The translations under genes and the position numbers were made by a program. Under the pieces are notes generated by a model, which was not told where the DNA came from, made no database searches, and saw only the letters and a list, made by a program, of their open reading frames with translations. 33,797 nt of DNA, from assembly GCA_024640315.1 (NCBI GenBank), contig JAHEFF010000037.1, positions 1 through 33,797 of the forward strand, given 5' to 3'. The DNA comes from Woeseiaceae bacterium (GTDB lineage: Bacteria; Pseudomonadota; Gammaproteobacteria; Steroidobacterales; Woeseiaceae). How positions within the stretch are numbered: position 1 is the first letter of the stretch; each line of letters begins with the position of its first letter. Below, piece after piece: positions 1-7,236 of the stretch.

Positions 1-771
1 CCCAATAATTCGGCCTTCGTCATCGACAACAATGACCGGGTCCTGCATGTTCTGGAACACCGTTTCGTAGGCGAGCGGCGTGAATTCGATTATTCGCTCA
101 CCGATGATCAACCAGGCGTAAATCGGCAGCATCAATGCGAACACGGCGGGGAGCGTGGAAACCGTAGCGGGTCCGATTCCCAAATCGTAGGCAACGACGG
201 CGATGATCGGGACGCTCGCGGACCCCGCCAGCATGAACAGCCCCCTTCGTTGCGACGGTGCAACCGCGGAGCTGTGCATGATTAGCGTAAAGATAGCAGC
301 ACCGACGACCACATAGCCGTAGGGTAAATGAACATAGTTGAACCACGCCCCGAATTTCACGGGCCGGGTAAGGAACTCGCCTGCCTCGTTGGCAATCGGC
401 AAATACCACATGAATTCATGCCAGTAGTTTGTGGCGGCGACAATAATCGACAGGACCGGAATAATCATCAGCTCCACGATTGTGCGGTGTGACGTGACGC
501 TGCCGGTGAATTCACGAAAACAGAGCAATATGAGAACAGGAACCAGGGCGGTGCCAACATAATGGCCGACACGGCCGATCGTGAATACCGGAAATGTCGT
601 GGCCATGAGCTCAACCGCACCACCCAGCACCCAGAAGGAGATAACGAAGAATGCGGCTCCCAGGGGCATGCTGCCGATTTCACGCTTGCCGCTGATAAGG
701 CGCACGCCCAGCAGAAAATAACAGACTGCGGCGAAGCCGAGGAAAACTGACATGACGACCGACAGGTTCAT
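1..771 (-). CDS. Sensor histidine kinase, 7TM N-terminal part (cut by window edge)
   Basis: The frame is open from an ATG at 771 to the window edge, giving 257 residues without a stop. The first ~225 residues form about seven hydrophobic segments with short polar loops, the pattern of the histidine-kinase N-terminal 7TM module. The visible end (AYETVFQNMQDPVIVVDDEG) is a typical start of a PAS domain. The HisKA and ATPase domains are expected beyond the edge but are not visible. A second in-frame ATG lies at 753. No convincing Shine-Dalgarno precedes 771, so the start is moderately sure. It is transcribed divergently from the small repeat protein at 1045. The ligand and response regulator cannot be told from this window. 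Confidence 0.8.
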   Translation of the reverse strand, partial: MNLSVVMSVFLGFAAVCYFLLGVRLISGKREIGSMPLGAAFFVISFWVLGGAVELMATTFPVFTIGRVGHYVGTALVPVLILLCFREFTGSVTSHRTIVELMIIPVLSIIVAATNYWHEFMWYLPIANEAGEFLTRPVKFGAWFNYVHLPYGYVVVGAAIFTLIMHSSAVAPSQRRGLFMLAGSASVPIIAVVAYDLGIGPATVSTLPAVFALMLPIYAWLIIGERIIEFTPLAYETVFQNMQDPVIVVDDEGRIIG

Positions 772-794
772 AGTGGTCTGATGAGGTAGTCCAA

Positions 795-804
795 ATTCCG
801 GAAT
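795..804. promoter_or_regulatory. Perfect 10-bp palindrome upstream of the sensor kinase
   Basis: ATTCCGGAAT is its own reverse complement and lies 24 bases upstream of the kinase start, between two divergent genes. It could be an operator half or a chance palindrome. No protein is assigned to it. Confidence 0.2.
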
Positions 805-986
805 ATGTGGAATGGTACTGCGCCCAAGTCATTGATTCCGGGACCTGTTCCACAGCTTTCGTGGGCACGTTTCGCCACTATTGGTCAGAATTTCTCAATG
901 TCTGTACTAAGACCCACCACGCTGGAGCAACATCACGCTTAAGTGTGTGAAATTGAACGAATTCCCGAGATCGTGACGCAGTCGAC

Positions 987-1032
987 TGCCTGCCGGATTG
1001 CCGCAGGCACAATATTGACAAGAGACTGTCAA
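987..1032. promoter_or_regulatory. Two consecutive inverted repeats just before the 1045 start
   Basis: The first repeat is TGCCTGC (987-993) with GCAGGCA (1003-1009), perfect 7-bp arms and a 9-base loop. The second is TTGACA (1015-1020) with TGTCAA (1027-1032), perfect 6-bp arms and a 6-base loop. They sit in the last 60 bases before the chosen ATG and could form hairpins in the leader or be operator sites. The TTGACA is too close to the ATG to act as a -35 box for this gene. Confidence 0.35.
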
Positions 1033-1044
1033 CAGGGCGTCATC

Positions 1045-1521
1045 ATGGTCGCAAGGACATCGCGCAAAGTGCTGGTACAAAGACCGGGCCGGATCCGGAC
1101 GGACGGACATGCCCGCTCAGTCTGGGCAGACCCCGTAAAGAGCGCCGAACTGGAACTCGTCTCAACCCAGATGCTCAAGCAGATTCTGACGTCGCGCGAC
1201 GATGCCGATCGCAAGGCCGTCGCGAGCGCGGCGAATACCAGTGCGGATGGCGTGCTGGTACGGCACCCCGGAAGCGGCAGATTCGAGATTATCGACGATG
1301 AGGAGTTGCAGGCAATCCTGGACTCGAACGAAGGTCTGCCGAAAATCAATCGCCCCGCTGACGCGACGTTGGGGCCGCTGCGTGACTATGTCGATGACGA
1401 TGAGCTGTCACTCGTCAGCATGCAGGCGCTGCGCAAAGTGCTTGCCAGCGACGATGAAGAAGAAGAGATCTCCCCGGCCATCAATGCCGGTGGCGGTTTC
1501 AACCCCTACGGCAGCGCTTAG
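1045..1521 (+). CDS. Small acidic protein with three related internal repeats, function unknown
   Basis: I do not recognise this 158-residue protein. It contains three related segments: residues 35-50 (ELELVSTQMLKQILTS), 80-94 (FEIIDDEELQAILDS) and 120-135 (ELSLVSMQALRKVLAS). A shorter VLVxxPG element precedes the first two, at residues 9-14 and 70-75. The C-terminus has an acidic run (DDEEEEE) followed by a Gly/Asn/Ser tail. There is no signal peptide or membrane segment, so it is probably cytoplasmic. The ATG at 1045 is chosen over an in-frame GTG at 943 because the extension would read through two inverted repeats. Its TAG overlaps the TAA of the convergent kinase gene by four bases. Repeated short helices could be a protein-interaction surface, but that is inference. 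Confidence 0.7.
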   Translation: MVARTSRKVLVQRPGRIRTDGHARSVWADPVKSAELELVSTQMLKQILTSRDDADRKAVASAANTSADGVLVRHPGSGRFEIIDDEELQAILDSNEGLPKINRPADATLGPLRDYVDDDELSLVSMQALRKVLASDDEEEEISPAINAGGGFNPYGSA

Positions 1522-2597
1522 GCCTCACTTACCGACGCGCAAACCTGTCTGAAGAGTTGCCGTGCGCTGTGGCGCGGAATTTCGCGGAGCCTGCGAAGAA
1601 AGCAGCTGGCCGACCCCTCTCCGTCCTGCAGTTTTTCGAGATAAGGATCGTCAGCGCCACGCATCGCTGCACGCCAATCCAGGATAACGATCGACGCGCA
1701 CAATCGCGCCTGAATCAGTTCGAATAGGATATCGATTTCGGCGCTCTCCAGTCTTTCGACCGCATGATAGCCAGCGACGAATTCAGCGATGAGGCTTAGC
1801 GGATCACCTGATGGCGGTCTCAGATACGAAGCACCAATCGCGACATCCGCAATCAGTGGCGCCTTCAACATGTCGCCGAAGTCGATGACGCCAGCGACCT
1901 TGTTCGTGTCCTTCGCGTCGACCAGTACATTGTCAGCATTGAAATCACTGTGAACAACCTGGGTTCGCAGACTTGAGAATTCCGGTAGTGCAAATCTTTC
2001 AAAGTCATTGAGCGCGTCGACGACGGCCTGCGCTGCAAGGTCTTCCTTCGCGTACTTCAACAACTGCCTCAGGTTCAACGCCTGCTGCATATCCCAGAGC
2101 AGGCTTTGCGCCGAGCCCGGATGAGAGAAACCTTTGAGTGCGAGACCCAGGTGTGCGAGATATTCCCCCATATTCCGCGCCAGCGATGGCGACGCAATTC
2201 GTTCGGCCAGCGGAATCCCCGGCAAGAAGCTCACCACCCGCGCGACGTGAGTGCCACCGGCAAATTCGAGTTCGACGTGCGTCTGACCGCCAAGCGTTGG
2301 CATGACCTCGGGCGCATTGATCGGAATGTTGCCCTCCCCGACGACAGCCGCGATGTGGATCAGCGCCTGAATCTGGAAATCCGTTACCTGTGCCGGTTCG
2401 GCCGCGTTGGCGATCTTGAACACATACTCGGCACCGTCCGAACTCCGCACGCGGAAGTTCTGATCGCGCTCGCTGACCAGCGCGCTAACCGCCGCATCCA
2501 GACCATAATGCTCCCGCAGGTATTCGATGACCTCCACTTCGCTGAAAGACGGCAACGCTTCTGCAATAACGGCGAATGGATCATTTTCTTGCGTCAA
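1518..2597 (-). CDS. Phosphotransferase family protein (APH fold, homoserine/hydroxylysine kinase-like)
   Basis: This is a 359-residue cytoplasmic kinase of the aminoglycoside phosphotransferase fold. K61 in YVFKIANA is the ATP-binding lysine. HSDFNADN (216-223) is the catalytic loop, with D218 the likely base and N223 binding metal, and GVIDFGD contains the metal-binding D239. The N-terminal pattern, a short acidic helix followed by a glycine-poor nucleotide loop, resembles hydroxylysine-kinase-type proteins and the kinase domain sometimes fused to class III aminotransferases. The natural substrate is therefore more likely a small amino alcohol or amino acid than an antibiotic. The start is a TTG at 2597 with GGGA about nine bases upstream. 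No ATG lies near the domain start. It converges on the repeat protein at 1521. Confidence 0.8.
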   Translation of the reverse strand: MTQENDPFAVIAEALPSFSEVEVIEYLREHYGLDAAVSALVSERDQNFRVRSSDGAEYVFKIANAAEPAQVTDFQIQALIHIAAVVGEGNIPINAPEVMPTLGGQTHVELEFAGGTHVARVVSFLPGIPLAERIASPSLARNMGEYLAHLGLALKGFSHPGSAQSLLWDMQQALNLRQLLKYAKEDLAAQAVVDALNDFERFALPEFSSLRTQVVHSDFNADNVLVDAKDTNKVAGVIDFGDMLKAPLIADVAIGASYLRPPSGDPLSLIAEFVAGYHAVERLESAEIDILFELIQARLCASIVILDWRAAMRGADDPYLEKLQDGEGSASCFLRRLREIPRHSARQLFRQVCASVSEA

Positions 2598-2751
2598 TTG
2601 GTCGTTTCCCGCAGCCCGAAAGTCTGCGGAGTATGCCTGAAAGAGCCGCAGAACAAGGCGTGAGGCGCGATTTCAAATGGCCGATCGCCTCAATCCCGTA
2701 TACAATCCGGGTTGTTCGACCGTCAAGCCAACAGAATCATCAACACAAACA

Positions 2752-2823
2752 ATGGCTTCACGGGCGAAGTCGGGCGTGGGACGCGGGCAAAGACCCGTAT
2801 TCAATCCGCTGCCTGGTCCGTAA
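2752..2823 (+). CDS. Possible 23-residue basic peptide upstream of the YkvA-like gene
   Basis: An ATG at 2752 opens a 23-codon frame rich in Arg, Gly and Pro that ends in TAA at 2821, 27 bases before the next start. No clear Shine-Dalgarno precedes it. It may be an upstream leader peptide or a chance frame, and nothing in the sequence decides between them. Confidence 0.15.
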   Translation: MASRAKSGVGRGQRPVFNPLPGP

Positions 2824-2850
2824 AACAGAAACGCAAAAGGACGGTTAGTC

Positions 2851-3414
2851 ATGCCACTTGATATTACTTTTACGCTGAGCGATCAGGATCTCGGTCACTT
2901 TCAGGCCATCGTGGACAAAGCAAAATCGGCGATGGAAAAGGAACACGATGCCGAGGCGATTGAAGCCGCAGCAAAGCAACTGATTGCCGACGCAAAGCAA
3001 GGTGAATTGCCTGATTTCATCGGCGACCGGCTGTCCAAGCTGGAAGTAATCATCAACATGATCAGTGACTCGGAATGGCAGCTGTCCGATAAAGATCGAA
3101 GCCGGGTACTGAACGCGCTGGTCTACTTCTGCGATCCGGAGGACCTGATTCCCGATCATATCCCCGGGCTCGGATTCCTCGACGACGCGATCTATGTCGA
3201 GCTGGTTATTCGTGAGCTGAAAGCGGAAATAGAATCATACGAGGAGTTTTGCTCGTTCCGCACGGCCGAAGAGGAACGGCGAAAAGCAAAGGGTGAAGAC
3301 CCGCACGTTGAACGCGAACAATGGCTCGCGGACAAGCGCGCAACGCTGCACGCCAAGATGCGCAAGCGGCGCTCAGGGCGCTCATCCGGCGGCGGATGGC
3401 GCCTGCACTGGTAA
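2851..3414 (+). CDS. YkvA/DUF1232 family protein
   Basis: This 187-residue protein carries the DUF1232 (YkvA) signature at about residues 86-125: a hydrophobic helix, CDPEDLIPDHIPGLGFLDDA, then a second hydrophobic helix. Residues 10-85 are helical and charged, likely coiled. The C-terminus (140-187) is strongly basic and ends in an Arg/Gly-rich tail. DUF1232 proteins are small and often membrane-associated, with no established biochemical role. The conserved DxIPD...G.lDD motif is all that is shared. The ATG at 2851 follows a weak GGACGG about seven bases upstream. Two hairpins directly follow the stop codon. Confidence 0.8.
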   Translation: MPLDITFTLSDQDLGHFQAIVDKAKSAMEKEHDAEAIEAAAKQLIADAKQGELPDFIGDRLSKLEVIINMISDSEWQLSDKDRSRVLNALVYFCDPEDLIPDHIPGLGFLDDAIYVELVIRELKAEIESYEEFCSFRTAEEERRKAKGEDPHVEREQWLADKRATLHAKMRKRRSGRSSGGGWRLHW

Positions 3415-3416
3415 GC

Positions 3417-3433
3417 TGAGCCCGCCTGGCTCA
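3417..3433 (+). terminator. Short hairpin after the YkvA-like gene
   Basis: TGAGCC (3417-3422) pairs perfectly with GGCTCA (3428-3433) around a 5-base loop, two bases after the stop codon, and is followed by CTTAAAA. The short stem and lack of a T-run make it a weak terminator candidate. Confidence 0.3.
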
Positions 3434-3456
3434 CTTAAAACCCTGATTTCAAAGGA

Positions 3457-3480
3457 AAACCTGTCGGAAACGGCAGGTTT
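3457..3480 (+). terminator. Stem-loop, likely terminator of the YkvA-like gene
   Basis: AAACCTGTC (3457-3465) pairs with GGCAGGTTT (3472-3480) in a 9-bp stem containing one G-T pair, around the loop GGAAAC. The A-rich 5' side and T-rich 3' side resemble a bidirectional rho-independent terminator, although no long T-run follows on the + strand. Confidence 0.5.
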
Positions 3481-3555
3481 ATCCGTGCCCGCACGCTGGT
3501 TTGTTCTATGGCCATAATTCCAGACTTTTCAAGTAGTTGAAAAGGCATCGATGGT

Positions 3556-3578
3556 GCGGCCGGCCGGCCGGCCGGCGG
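3556..3578. repeat. Tandem GGCC array (self-complementary GC tract)
   Basis: Consecutive GGCC units give an uninterrupted self-complementary GC tract of about 23 bases in the 267-base gap between the YkvA-like and AlbA_2 genes. It can fold on itself and is prone to slippage. It may contribute to transcription termination, but no function can be assigned. Confidence 0.6.
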
Positions 3579-3681
3579 TGCGCAGCTTCGTCGGCACTCA
3601 GGAACCATGCGGTATTTAACGCCCAGAAGTGCCGATTGGTTCCGATTCCGACTCAACATAATCGGTCAGAATTGATGCAGG

Positions 3682-4845
3682 ATGAACCGTCTGTTGAAAA
3701 TAGCCCGGTCGGCTACGCCCGGGACCGGTGTACAGTTCCGCGAAGAAGCGTACGGAAGCCAGGGTATCCGTCGTTTCTTGCGGGACGTGCTTGCGATAGC
3801 CAATGCCGCTGTCGATGGCCCGCGTTATATCGTGACTGGCATCAGCTACGACAAAAAGGGCAACAAGCGGGCGTCCACGATCGACCGTGAGGACTTCTCC
3901 GGCAAACCTTCCTACCAGTCACTGGTAACGGATTACATCGAACCCCCGCTCCGCGTGAAATACCAGCCTGTCACGGTCGACGGAAAACGAGTGGGCGTTT
4001 ACGAAATTGCGGAGTGCAAGGATAGACCGTACATGATGCGGATCGACTTCTCGGAACAGCTGCGCCGCGGCGACGCTTACGTCCGGGTCGACAACGCCAC
4101 CGTGAAACTGGGCCGGCGGCAACTGCAGGAAATGTTCGAACAGAAATTCAGGGAATCGGTTTCACACGAGAGCGTCGAAGTCGGTTTCCCCGGCGAAATC
4201 ATGCACAAGGACATGCGGCTGTCGACCTCCGATCTGTCGAAAATGCCATCCGCCATCGCCGCGGGCAAACTGCAGCAGATGCTGGAGATTCGCAATAAAT
4301 TCTCCAACACAGGCTCCACGACCGTTATGGCCAGGCTAACGCATGCTCGTCTGTTCGGCTCCGACAGGCCGTACGAAGACCGGAATGCCGAAGAACTGAT
4401 GCAGGAAGTGGCCGAGATTCGCAACAAACACCAGGTTGAAGACAATTACTTTCTGTACGAAAAACACGTTCAGAAGATCCAGCTCATCGTTCACAACCAG
4501 GGAGACAACGCGATTGAAAACGCATCCCTGTCGCTGGTTCTGCCAAATCACAATTCATTTTATGTGGCCAGCCAGCTACCGATGTTACGAAAGGAAGACA
4601 AGTGGGTAGAGCGCGGACCGGCTGCACGTTCATCCTATCCCGCAGTTAATCTCAAAGACGATTCGATTCACGTCTCGAGCACACTGGGCGAACTTCCAAC
4701 AGACGCACCCGTCCAGGTGTTCGAGACGCCTTTGAGAGTTTGTGTCGGAAATGAGCTGCGGGGCCGCAAACTGGGAATTCGTTACTCCCTGTTTGGCAGC
4801 AACTTAAGACGCACCATCAAGGGAAAATTGCGACTGATCTTTTGA
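3682..4845 (+). CDS. AlbA_2 / Schlafen-like putative DNA-binding domain protein
   Basis: This 387-residue protein has an N-terminal AlbA_2 (Schlafen-like) domain at about residues 15-145. The signature is GVQFREEAYGSQGIRRFLRD (16-35), AIANA, then YIVTGI, a middle segment around YIEPPLRVKY, and the strand-loop with RGDAYVR (129-135). In other proteins this fold binds nucleic acid or acts as an RNase-like or ATPase-associated module in regulators and defence proteins. The remaining ~240 residues do not match an ATPase that I can recognise. Residues 265-350 look beta-rich, possibly immunoglobulin-like. No helicase or winged-helix motif is visible, so this is a stand-alone version. The ATG at 3682 places the start just before the domain, with only a weak AGG ahead of it. 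Neighbours give no functional hint. Confidence 0.7.
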   Translation: MNRLLKIARSATPGTGVQFREEAYGSQGIRRFLRDVLAIANAAVDGPRYIVTGISYDKKGNKRASTIDREDFSGKPSYQSLVTDYIEPPLRVKYQPVTVDGKRVGVYEIAECKDRPYMMRIDFSEQLRRGDAYVRVDNATVKLGRRQLQEMFEQKFRESVSHESVEVGFPGEIMHKDMRLSTSDLSKMPSAIAAGKLQQMLEIRNKFSNTGSTTVMARLTHARLFGSDRPYEDRNAEELMQEVAEIRNKHQVEDNYFLYEKHVQKIQLIVHNQGDNAIENASLSLVLPNHNSFYVASQLPMLRKEDKWVERGPAARSSYPAVNLKDDSIHVSSTLGELPTDAPVQVFETPLRVCVGNELRGRKLGIRYSLFGSNLRRTIKGKLRLIF

Positions 4846-4908
4846 GAATCTGCCGGCCAACGCCTCGCGTTGCCGCTTGTCGTCCGGATTCGGCGCGGGC
4901 CGTGAGAT

Positions 4909-5484
4909 TCAGGCCTCCGATGTCCACTTGCGGACTTCCGGAGACTGGTAATGCTCGAACAAATTGAGCAGTTCTGCCGGCGTGCTCGCGACCAGCAGCA
5001 TGTCCCGGTGCTGTCGCCGCAGGAAACCTTGCGCCACCGCGTGGTCGAAAAATTCCAGGAGGTGGTCGAAGTAGCCGCCGACATTCAGGAAACCACAAGG
5101 CTTCGCATGAAACTGCAACTGACCCCAGGTCAGCACTTCGATGATTTCCTCCAGCGTCCCGAATCCGCCCGGCATAGCGATAAACCCGTCGGACAGGATC
5201 GCCATCAACGATTTTCTTTCATGCATGGAATCGACGACGTGCAATTCGGTCAGGTTCGCGTGTGCAATTTCCTTTTCCTGCAGGGCCTTCGGGATAACGC
5301 CGCTGACTTTGCCGCCATTCTCGAGGACAGCGTCGGCGAGAACACCCATCAGTCCTTTGCTTGCACCCCCGTAGACGAGTTCCATCCTGGCGGACACCAG
5401 CAGACCAGCCAGCTCCCTGGCAGCTCCGACATAAATTTCGTCAGTGCCCGGGCTGGACCCGCAATACACGCAAATCCGCTTCAT
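4909..5484 (-). CDS. LOG-family protein (TIGR00730, nucleoside 5'-monophosphate phosphoribohydrolase)
   Basis: This 191-residue Rossmann-like protein has the LOG signature PGGFGTLEE (105-113) together with R90-K91 in the upstream HERK segment and YGGASKGLMG (38-47). Members cleave the N-glycosidic bond of nucleoside monophosphates, releasing a base and ribose-5-phosphate. Cytokinin monophosphates are the plant substrate, and bacterial homologues act on AMP or other NMPs. Length and motifs are normal for the family, and catalytic residues appear intact. It begins four bases after the stop of the phosphoribosyltransferase at 5489-6055, so the two form an operon. That pairing puts an NMP-hydrolysing enzyme next to an NMP-forming one, fitting purine recycling. 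Confidence 0.88.
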   Translation of the reverse strand: MKRICVYCGSSPGTDEIYVGAARELAGLLVSARMELVYGGASKGLMGVLADAVLENGGKVSGVIPKALQEKEIAHANLTELHVVDSMHERKSLMAILSDGFIAMPGGFGTLEEIIEVLTWGQLQFHAKPCGFLNVGGYFDHLLEFFDHAVAQGFLRRQHRDMLLVASTPAELLNLFEHYQSPEVRKWTSEA

Positions 5485-5488
5485 TGGC

Positions 5489-6055
5489 CTAAGGCATTGC
5501 GGCCGTTGCCCCGTAAATAATCTGGTGAAGCCCTGGTCTGGCCTCCAGCATTTCCTCCGGCGTCAGCGCATCAAGTTCATGGGGAAACACCAGCCACTCG
5601 GATGTTTCCCTGAGATAGAAATCCGGCACCATATCCGTTTCATTCCTGGTCGGCTTGAACCACGGTACCGCGACCTTGATTTCGTCCGGCGTATTGCCAC
5701 GAGCTCGTCTCCTGATCTCGTCGACTACCGCTTTGATCGTATTGCCGGTATCAAACACATCGTCAACGATCAAAACCCGGTCTTCGCGACAAATTTTCTT
5801 AACGATGTAGTTGAGACCGTGCACAGCAACCTCGCCCCGCTCGTCAACACCCAGGTAAGACGATGTCCTGATCGCGATGTGATCGGATTCCACGCCGCAG
5901 TACGCAAGCACCTCCTGGAGCGCCATACCGACCGGCGTGCCACCGCGCCAGATTGCAATGATCAGTGTCGGCTCGAACCCGCTTTCGAGCACCTTCACGC
6001 CAAGGCGAAACGAGTCTTCGAGGAGGTCCTTTGCAGAAAGGACTGTCTTATCCAT
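5489..6055 (-). CDS. Purine-type phosphoribosyltransferase (hypoxanthine PRTase-like), copy 1
   Basis: This 188-residue type I phosphoribosyltransferase has the PRPP-binding loop VLIVDDVFDTGNT at residues 94-106 and an N-terminal IAIWRGGTPVG loop (33-43) that normally binds pyrophosphate. The family transfers phosphoribose from PRPP to hypoxanthine, guanine or xanthine. Exact base specificity cannot be read from the sequence. It lacks the usual N-terminal hood of HPRT from E. coli and resembles the shorter archaeal/bacterial type. It is divergent from, and homologous over its whole length to, the gene at 6129. It is co-transcribed with the LOG-family gene four bases downstream. The ATG at 6055 lies 73 bases from the divergent start. 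Confidence 0.85.
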   Translation of the reverse strand: MDKTVLSAKDLLEDSFRLGVKVLESGFEPTLIIAIWRGGTPVGMALQEVLAYCGVESDHIAIRTSSYLGVDERGEVAVHGLNYIVKKICREDRVLIVDDVFDTGNTIKAVVDEIRRRARGNTPDEIKVAVPWFKPTRNETDMVPDFYLRETSEWLVFPHELDALTPEEMLEARPGLHQIIYGATAAMP

Positions 6056-6074
6056 GGCACGACCTGTTTATCGT

Positions 6075-6080
6075 TATAAT
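6075..6080 (+). promoter_or_regulatory. Perfect -10 box (TATAAT) between the divergent phosphoribosyltransferases
   Basis: TATAAT lies 49 bases upstream of the + strand start at 6129, inside the 73-base divergent intergenic region. No good -35 hexamer sits 16-18 bases upstream, so a regulator may assist, or the match may be fortuitous. Confidence 0.4.
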
Positions 6081-6128
6081 GCCAGCGGCAATATTACACG
6101 CATTTCCCGGAACGCCGAAAGCAAAACA

Positions 6129-6728
6129 ATGAAGAAGAAATTCGTCGACGCAAATGAACTGTTACTGGATTCGTTTCAGCTTGCAAAGAACATCTATGCC
6201 TCGGGTTTCAGGCCTGATTTCCTCGTCGGCTTGTGGCGCGGTGGCAGCGCCGTTGGCATCGCAGTTCAGGAAGGTCTCGACCACTTTGGCGTCAAGACAG
6301 ACCACATCGCCATTCGCACTTCTTATCGCGGTCAGGACTCATACTCCGAAATGGTGGACAGCGCAGAGTCGATTCGAGCGCATGGACTTCGCTATATCCA
6401 TGAAAGAGTTTGCGAGCATCATTCGATGCTGATCGTGGACGATGCCTACAGTACAGGTTCAAGTGTCAATGCCGTCGTGGAACAATTGGCCAGAAAGGCG
6501 CGCCGCAATCAGCCGCACGAGATCCGGATCGCGACTGTCTGGTACCGCCCAACGGAGAAAACCATTCGACCGCCCGACTACTACGTACATGAGACGAATG
6601 ACTGGCTGGTCCTGCCTTACGAACTGACAGGTCTCTCAATAGACGAGCTTCGGGAAAACAAGCCTGAAATCGGTCCGGTTATCGACCGACTGGAAACGTT
6701 GGTGGCAGCGCGCAGGAAACAGGCTTGA
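6129..6728 (+). CDS. Purine-type phosphoribosyltransferase, copy 2 (paralogue of the 5489-6055 gene)
   Basis: This 199-residue protein aligns with the divergent neighbour without gaps over the first ~65 residues. Both have LL-DSF near residue 11, WRGG at 36-39, Q47-E48 and DHIAIRTS at 58-65. Its PRPP loop is MLIVDDAYSTGSS (100-112), where the acidic residue usually after VDDxx (D in FDTG of copy 1) is Ser. It also carries a ten-residue insert around residues 68-82 and a longer C-terminal tail. The ATG at 6129 follows an A-rich stretch. A longer reading upstream would overlap the divergent gene and has no support. Its TGA ends one base before the TAG of allA on the other strand. Loop divergence suggests a different base preference, or a regulatory rather than purely catalytic role; this is inference. 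Confidence 0.85.
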   Translation: MKKKFVDANELLLDSFQLAKNIYASGFRPDFLVGLWRGGSAVGIAVQEGLDHFGVKTDHIAIRTSYRGQDSYSEMVDSAESIRAHGLRYIHERVCEHHSMLIVDDAYSTGSSVNAVVEQLARKARRNQPHEIRIATVWYRPTEKTIRPPDYYVHETNDWLVLPYELTGLSIDELRENKPEIGPVIDRLETLVAARRKQA

Positions 6729-6729
6729 T

Positions 6730-7236
6730 CTAGGACAGCTCGAGCAGCAGCTTTTCCTCGAAGTAATGTTGTTCGCAATTCCCCTCACCAGGTGCCCGGT
6801 CGACTACCAGGAATTCCTGACTTCCGTTCAGCGCGATCAACGGCATGTGCCATGTTCCCCGATGATAATTTATGCCCTGAGCACCATTGGTCACAAACGC
6901 CTTCAGGTCTTGTGGCTCCACTGATTCACCCGGCGGCGCAACCACAACGACGAAAGAGAAGCCGGAGAGCGGAATGAAGGCCTGGCTGCCCAGCGGATGC
7001 CGCTCCACCATGTCAAACTGATGCGGCAATTCTGTCGGCGTTTTGCTGCGAACGATGCTGACCGAAACATGGCCTTCGCCACTCGTATCGACATCGACCC
7101 GGGCAAGGTCATTAAACCGATCGAAGCGGGCTTCGTTCATGGCCTCAATCCCACCACCGGATGTGGCAATAACATCACCGTATGGCGCAAAACGCTCGGC
7201 CGTTAGTGGAACTGCCCGCATGACGATGTCGCTCAT
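6730..7236 (-). CDS. allA: Ureidoglycolate lyase
   Basis: This 168-residue cupin-fold protein matches AllA/ureidoglycolate lyase along its length. It opens with RAVPLTAERFAPYGDVI, carries the HPLGSQAFIPLSG segment, and has the late metal-site region around YHRGTWHMPLIAL. The enzyme splits ureidoglycolate into glyoxylate and urea, the last step encoded by this operon. The start is an ATG at 7236 with a strong GGAGGA six bases upstream. That ATG overlaps the TGA of the allantoicase gene (ATGA), so translation is probably coupled. It is the most distal gene of the purine operon. Confidence 0.92.
   Translation of the reverse strand: MSDIVMRAVPLTAERFAPYGDVIATSGGGIEAMNEARFDRFNDLARVDVDTSGEGHVSVSIVRSKTPTELPHQFDMVERHPLGSQAFIPLSGFSFVVVVAPPGESVEPQDLKAFVTNGAQGINYHRGTWHMPLIALNGSQEFLVVDRAPGEGNCEQHYFEEKLLLELS

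Noticed and set aside
1518..2597. Aminoglycoside resistance gene
   Set aside because: The APH-fold kinase motifs are shared with many metabolic kinases, and the N-terminal region resembles hydroxylysine/homoserine-type kinases with no resistance context.
4951..6079. Overlapping + strand frames across the LOG and first phosphoribosyltransferase genes
   Set aside because: Antisense to two genes with intact active-site motifs, and no matching family.
5937..6128. Extended N-terminus for the second phosphoribosyltransferase
   Set aside because: It would overlap the divergent gene, and the paralogue alignment starts exactly at the 6129 ATG.
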